This document shows positions 58,755-64,000 of a stretch of 64,000 nucleotides of DNA, piece after piece (position 1 is the stretch's first letter; every line of letters begins with the position of its first letter). Below the pieces are notes generated by a model. That model was not told the DNA's origin. It did no database searches and saw only the letters and a list, made by a program, of their open reading frames with translations. The stretch lies in NCBI GenBank assembly GCA_943735955.1, contig OX030970.1:1637684-1701683 (forward strand), written 5' to 3'. This DNA comes from Piscicola geometra (lineage: Eukaryota > Annelida > Clitellata > Hirudinida > Piscicolidae). The position numbers and the translations under genes were made by a program.

Positions 58755-59569
58755 GGGCGGTGTTTTGGGGACATTTTGGAGGGGAGGGGAGTGTTTGAGG
58801 GACATTTTGGGTGGGTGAATGGGGGTTTTCAGGTGTTTTGTGGTGTTTTAGAAGGGGAGATTGTGGTTTTAGGGCTTAAATTGTGGTTTTAGTGGGGAGA
58901 TTGTGGTTTTTTTCGGATGTGATTAATGTTGAGGATGGGATAGTGTAGTGTTGAAGTGCTGTTATTTAAATATTTACAGTCGAAAATTTTGTAAATTCAG
59001 AATTTCTGAATTAAATTGGACGAAAACGAAATGGTCGGATTAGACGGGGTCACTGAATATACGTGTACACCAGATTTTTCGCCTCTAAGCGATTGTTTCG
59101 GCCTCTACCCATGACGATTTGCCTATGCCGCTAGGATGAGATTGCAACAAAACCTGCCTAAATCGGTTGTGATGATTTCGATTATTAACTTGCTTAATAT
59201 AATATGAATATATAATTTTTTTAACTCATGGTATTATTATTATTTTTTATTATGTTATAATGTTTTTTTCAATTGTATAACTTATTGAACTCTCAACGTT
59301 TTCTGCATTATTACAATACCGGAAGATAGATATAGTTTTTAGTCGAATAATATTTATAACAATTAATATTATAATAGTAGTTATTATTCAAATGATGCCT
59401 ATTATATTATTTTTTCAACAAACATTCGATACAAAGTTATTTCGACCTACCTACTTGGATATAATTGTATGTTTTTATGGAATATTTGATCATTGACCGG
59501 ACCAAATATGTGTCTTATCCCAAATCCAATTCCTTTTTTTTGGTTTTGCATTATATGTGTGTCTTATTA

Positions 59570-59730
59570 GATGGAAGGATTGATGGATGGATGGATTGAT
59601 GGGTGGATGGATGGATGGATTGATGGGTGGATGGATGGATGGATTGATAGGTGGATGGATGGATGGATTGATGGATGGATGGATGGATGAATGGATGGAA
59701 TAATGGATGGATGGATGAATAAATAAGAAA
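59570..59730. repeat. GGAT tetranucleotide repeat (GGATGGATGGATTGATGGGT)
   Basis: GGAT/TGAT units with an approximate 32-bp higher-order periodicity (GATTGATGGGTGGATGGATG). Confidence 0.92.
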
Positions 59731-60439
59731 GTTAAATTTTGAACTAATGGGTCTCTGTGAGTCATTCTATTATTCATGTTATTCTTAAATAATTATTAAA
59801 GACCTTTATTCATGTTACACCACTCTTTTTACACCACAAGAGTTTGTAATTTATGTATTGAGGATATATTTTAATTAAAAATTGGAGCATTTTCAAAAAA
59901 TCATATAATAGTTAATTAATACTTCTATTAAAAAGTCTAATTTGATTAACTTTTTTCTCACTTTTTCAATTTTTAACATCAATAATGTGCCTTAGGTAGA
60001 TCCATTTTAGTTTTTTTTTATTAAATGTTTATTTGAGCTCATTAATTTATTATCTTGTTGAATATTCATTTTATTTTGCTGCTACATTCATGCTTTGAGA
60101 AAAATCCTATTTCTTCTTTTGTATTGTAGTGTCCGTCATTAATAATAATAATAATAATAATGAAATAATTAAATACTATATAAAAAAAAAGTATCTTATT
60201 AACTAATTTCCATTCCTTGATCCAATTTTTCGGTCTAAAAGTACCATGGTTTATTTCTTGTCCATGCGTGTTAACAGTGTCTAAGGTGTCTTAAAAACAG
60301 CCTTTGAAATCATTTTATAAATTAAATATCTAATTGTTTTCAATTCCGTTATTTGAGGGTCATTTAAATGTGTGTGAATTGAATTATGAGGTATATTGCT
60401 TTTAAACAATCAGAATAAACTTTTTATTGTGGAAATATG

Positions 60440-60446
60440 TTTGCGT

Positions 60447-60541
<95 letters not shown>

Positions 60542-60551
60542 TGTGTGTGTG
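60440..60551. repeat. (TG)n microsatellite
   Basis: About 110 bp of TG dinucleotides, nearly pure. Confidence 0.97.
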
Positions 60552-60874
60552 AGTTTGATTTATGAATGAAAACATACCTAAACATTTTTTAATGTTTTTT
60601 GCAAGTTACAATAAATGTTTAAAAAATTCTTTTACTATAATTTGTGCAAATTAAAAATATTTTTTTAAATAATAATAAATCAATATATAAGAATAAATGT
60701 AAAGGCAACTAATAAATTTATAACTATATATTTTAAGTCAAGGAAAGGAAATAATTAGTTGAGCGCTATGTTAGTAAAAAGATAGGTTTTTTCTAGTTTA
60801 CTTTTCTACATATACCTAATCTTGGTTCGCAAATCTCAAATTATTACACATATTCTCAACTTTCATGACTTAAA

Positions 60875-62170
60875 ATGTCAATAATTTCTGAACCGATTAA
60901 TGTTGGCGATTTCCTGAAACAAGTTTCAGAAGAAGCTAAGAAACTACAATCCGATGTAAAAGTTGAATGCAAAGAAAAATACGACATCAAATCCAGATTC
61001 AAAAGATACAAAGACGACCCAAAATGGCTGGTTGATTTTTCGAGAGAAAGTTGTGAGTTGGCGACAGTAAAAAAAAGGAAAGAGATGATGGATTTGAGAG
61101 AAAAAGACAAGAAAATAAGAGGAGCAGATCACTTGAAATACGCTTTTTCAGACGCTCCGTGGAAGCATGCAATGGTGAAGAAGGAAGAAATGTTAGCCAA
61201 GAAACGGAATGCAAAAGTGCTAAGAGAAGAGATAACTGAGCCAGAAGTGATAATCACTCTGCACTACCACAAGCCCATCACTGGAAGACAGAAGTTGTCA
61301 GTGTATAGGGAGATACAGGTTGATATTAAAGCATGGATTGAATAATTTATAATATTAAATATATATAAAATATAAAATAATATTTTTTTTACAAAATTAT
61401 ATTTCAATGTTATAATTTATGTATTTTTTTACATAGTATTTTAATGTCATAAATATTTTCAATATAACCACTCTACCATTGCATCATCATTATTCCAGGT
61501 TCTTGGCAACACACTTCTAACACAACTACGCGACTACTTTCCATGCGTTTCAGATGATGTGCTACTAGACCCTGTTCATTCTCTGGAGGAAGAAAGGTGT
61601 GATGAGGAAGAGGAAGAAAAAACTACAAAAAGTAAATACAAATCCGGGTTTCTGTTCATAGAAAACGTCTTTTACAACGATTTCCGGGACCCGCAAAATA
61701 TTGACTACTCCAGGGTGGTTTTGGAGTGGGCAGAAGCAAAAAGATCGGGAAAAGCATCAGACAAAAAGGCAGAAAAAATCACAGAAAGCCCCTTGATGAA
61801 GAGTGTAGACATGGATGGCGTGAGAATCAAAGACTTAACCATCCGACAAAATAAACCCTACCTCTATTGCCACCAGGGCGATTGCGAACACATTATCATA
61901 TTCACCGATATGCGTCTTCTAAACGGACTTACAGACACAACGGACCGAACTAAATACCCGCTAGAAACGCTAAAACGGGGCGAAAGAAAGCCGCTATGCA
62001 GCGCTTGCCATGTCGGCGCGATAAGGTGGGTGGTTGCGAATGGAAAGTTCTGTCCGGAAGATCCGTGTTTCTTCTGCAATTCGTGCATGTGCATGTTCAA
62101 TTGTACGCCGGAGGGGAAGTTGATCGATCCTAATGCCGTTGTGCACTCGTATCCCAGACTGGATAAATAA
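60875..62170 (+). CDS. snRNA-activating protein complex subunit 3 (SNAPC3)
   Basis: Subunit of SNAPc, the nuclear complex that binds the proximal sequence element and starts transcription of snRNA genes by RNA polymerases II and III. Two exons, 60875-61318 and 61499-62170; the phase-0 join (VYREIQ|VLGNTLLTQLRDYF) is clean and yields 371 residues, close to the vertebrate length of about 410. The N-terminal part is Lys/Glu-rich. The conserved C-terminal half is present: GFLFIENVFYNDFRDPQNID, PYLYCHQGDCEHIIIF, and a Cys-rich zinc-binding end with CSACHVGAIRW, CPEDPCFFCNSC. The start Met is the first in frame, preceded by AT-rich DNA. It is convergent with PIGC. Confidence 0.96.
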
Positions 62171-62569
62171 GGGATGGGATGGTGATGATGATCATGGTGA
62201 TGATAGTGATGATGGTGAAGATGGTGAAGATGATAAAGAGGATAGTGATGATGATGATGTCTTTATGGTTTTAATTGTTTTTTTTAGTTATTTATTCTTA
62301 TTCAATTTATTCGATATTTTATATATTTGGTAATGAAAAATAGAATTATTTTTTATTAAAATAAAAATAATCAATTCGTCTTTATCTTTGCTTCTTCCCA
62401 TGGACCGTGAATGTTACTGTATAAGATGATCAATGCATTATTTTTAGATATAAAAAATTTATAAAAATAATTTTGAATTGTTATTCTTTGAAAAAAATAT
62501 TTTAATGAAAATGAATACTATTATAATATATATTTATAATATAATACATAAAATTTATAATAACTACAA
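62171..62569. other. Convergent 3' flanks of SNAPC3 and PIGC
   Basis: AT-rich DNA with a GATGATGGTG-type repeat at 62172-62255 directly after the SNAPC3 stop, within its 3' UTR. Both genes should end here. Nothing else is seen. Confidence 0.5.
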
Positions 62570-63532
62570 CTATAAAAATAATCTATTAAAAAACGTTAGA
62601 GTACCATACTTTTTGAGTCTTTGCATATGAACCAGAATTCCCGGACATATGAAGGTGATGAAGATAAGGAGGAGGAAGAGGAGGATGGTGGTGGGGACCG
62701 AAATGGTAGCTAGGGTTGCTAGGGTGGTGGGGATAGTTGTTATCGTCATCATAAGCCACCATCTTCTTGATACGTGACTCTGGTGATGACATTTAGGAGT
62801 GGTAAGGATTCAAAATAATTACATAATTGATGACAATTAAATGTTAACACACTTCCGATACATCTACCCACCCACACTCCCCCGGCCACCAATCTCTCCT
62901 CCCCCCCCCCAAACCAACTTTCCAATTAGAGCGAAACAAAGGAACCAAAGCGAAGAGAAGTAAAGCGAAAACCAGGATGGCGACGACATGAAAGGCAGAG
63001 GCGAGCCGAGACGATAGGCACAACGTCCCGAATATCGCCGAGTTCAGTGACACCGACTGTGAAACTCTGTTGTGAAATGGTGATGTTGGAAGGGCGAACA
63101 CTATCATAATCATCATCATCATTATCATCACCCTCATCATTATTATCATCATCTTCCTCATCATAATCATCATTTTCTCATCAAAACTCTCCTCATCAAC
63201 TTTAACCCCATCGTTATCATCACATACCCCACCATCATCATTATCACCACCTCATCATCATTATCATCAACATCCCCACCATCAAACAACCCTCCCCCCA
63301 TCATTATCACCACCATCCCCTCACCCCATTCCCATCATCATCACCACCACCACGCACATAGGCGCTTGCGTTCCGTAATTATGTGAGAGAAGGTTGAGGG
63401 AGAGAGAGAGGGTGGTCATGGCGTAGATGGTGTCGGTGCTGATAGTTTGTGTGAGGGTGTGAAGGATGGGAGAGAGAATGATGGTGAGGGGAAGGAAGAT
63501 GATGGTGGTTCTGATGAGGTCTTTGAGGCTTG
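62570..63532 (-). CDS. PIGC, C-terminal part (GPI anchor synthesis)
   Basis: Subunit C of the ER-membrane GlcNAc-phosphatidylinositol transferase, which makes the first GPI precursor. Three minus-strand exons: 63358-63532, 62919-63066 and 62570-62779. Phases agree, giving about 177 C-terminal residues of a protein that is normally near 300. Conserved segments are LSPILHTLTQTISTDTIYAM, SVSLNSAIFGTLCLSSRLAS and FLLLIFITFICPGILVHMQR, which correspond to transmembrane helices in the family. The N-terminal half must lie beyond the right edge, because no matching exon occurs between 63533 and 64000. Introns are GT-AG and again loaded with CATCAC or GGTG repeats. The C-terminus (LKKYGTLTFFNRLFL) differs from the usual family ending. 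Confidence 0.9.
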
Positions 63533-64000
63533 CTGTGTCGGTGGGTGGGTGGGTAGTGGGTGGGTGGGTGGAGGGGCAAGCAGGTAAGTTGGTTGGTGGG
63601 TAGATGTGTTGGTGGGTGGGTGGGTGAAAGGTTAGGTAGATGTGAGAGGAAATGTGCGTGGTTGAGAGTAGGTGGGTAGGCTGGAGGGTTATATTTCATT
63701 TATTTTAGTATTATACATGTAATAATTCACTTCAAGTTATACCATAGTACTTCCCACCTATGATTTCCTTGGTCTGGTGCTTTTTGTAGACCAGCCATAG
63801 ATTTATACAGTAGCCTGAGTATGAATAATAAAAAGAGTGGTGATGATAACAATACGAATTATAATGATCATAAATTCTAATATAAATTATAATATTAATC
63901 ATAAGATAATAATTATAACAGTAATAATGTTAATAATTTTAAATAATCATTTAATTTTAGCCTATATAATAATTTACAAATCCCAATTGTATTTTTTACT
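63533..64000. other. PIGC intron running to the window edge
   Basis: Contains GGTGGGTGGGTA-type repeats (63539-63625) next to the exon acceptor, then AT-rich DNA with ATAATAAT runs. No exon is visible. Confidence 0.5.

Larger units (their letters stand above)
58755..60874. other. Intergenic between the phosphorylase gene and SNAPC3
   Basis: About 2.1 kb, AT-rich, with two repeats annotated separately (59570-59730 and 60440-60551) and a short TAA run near 60140. No exon or RNA gene is recognised. Confidence 0.5.

Noticed and set aside
60120..60165. GTCCGTCATTAATAATAATAATAAT as another SINE or LINE tail
   Set aside because: Only the CGTCATT plus a trinucleotide run is shared with the element at 21772; too short to distinguish from chance next to a microsatellite.

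Overview
This is animal nuclear DNA: AT-rich, with spliced genes using GT-AG introns, metazoan gene families, a non-LTR retrotransposon, SINEs, a MITE-like element and very abundant micro- and minisatellites. The TOGARAM, ELAV, death-domain and kelch genes point to a bilaterian or other eumetazoan, and a short TTAGGG-like tract argues mildly against arthropods. I cannot place the species. Exon models were built by hand from homology, splice-site consensus and reading-phase continuity. Where I say phases agree, I checked that each intron joins in frame.

Layout, left to right. 0.65-1.7 kb (minus): 5' end of an ELAV/Hu RNA-binding protein with a Gln-rich N-terminus; it runs off the left edge. 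2.9-5.2 kb (plus): complete phospholipase B-like lysosomal hydrolase, 3 exons. 5.8-16.0 kb (plus): TOGARAM/crescerin-like microtubule regulator, 18 exons, TOG1-TOG2-long linker-TOG3 and a non-TOG tail. 17.0-28.2 kb (plus): large coiled-coil, ZU5/UPA-like, death-domain protein. 28.4-33.6 kb (minus): cystathionine gamma-lyase, with an array of 22-bp repeats in intron 1. 35.2-38.4 kb (minus): ankyrin-repeat protein. 39.3 kb (minus): tRNA-Trp. 39.9-46.2 kb (plus): BTB-BACK-kelch protein whose middle is an unusual Cys-rich and Arg/Ser-rich segment, with a MITE in the intron before the kelch exons. 47.0-58.8 kb (plus): 16-exon gene for a winged-helix plus nucleoside-phosphorylase-like protein, in introns crowded with satellites and a LINE fragment. 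60.9-62.2 kb (plus): SNAPC3. 62.6-63.5 kb (minus): 3' part of PIGC, continuing beyond the right edge.

The genes do not form one pathway: neighbours serve RNA regulation, lysosomal lipid/amide hydrolysis, cilia, death-fold signalling, transsulfuration, ubiquitin-ligase adaptation, snRNA transcription and GPI anchor synthesis. The most distinctive items are the winged-helix/phosphorylase protein, the BTB-kelch protein with its inserted segment, the MITE with palindromic inverted-repeat ends and a tRNA-like core, and a SINE whose tail matches the 3' end of the LINE in this same window.
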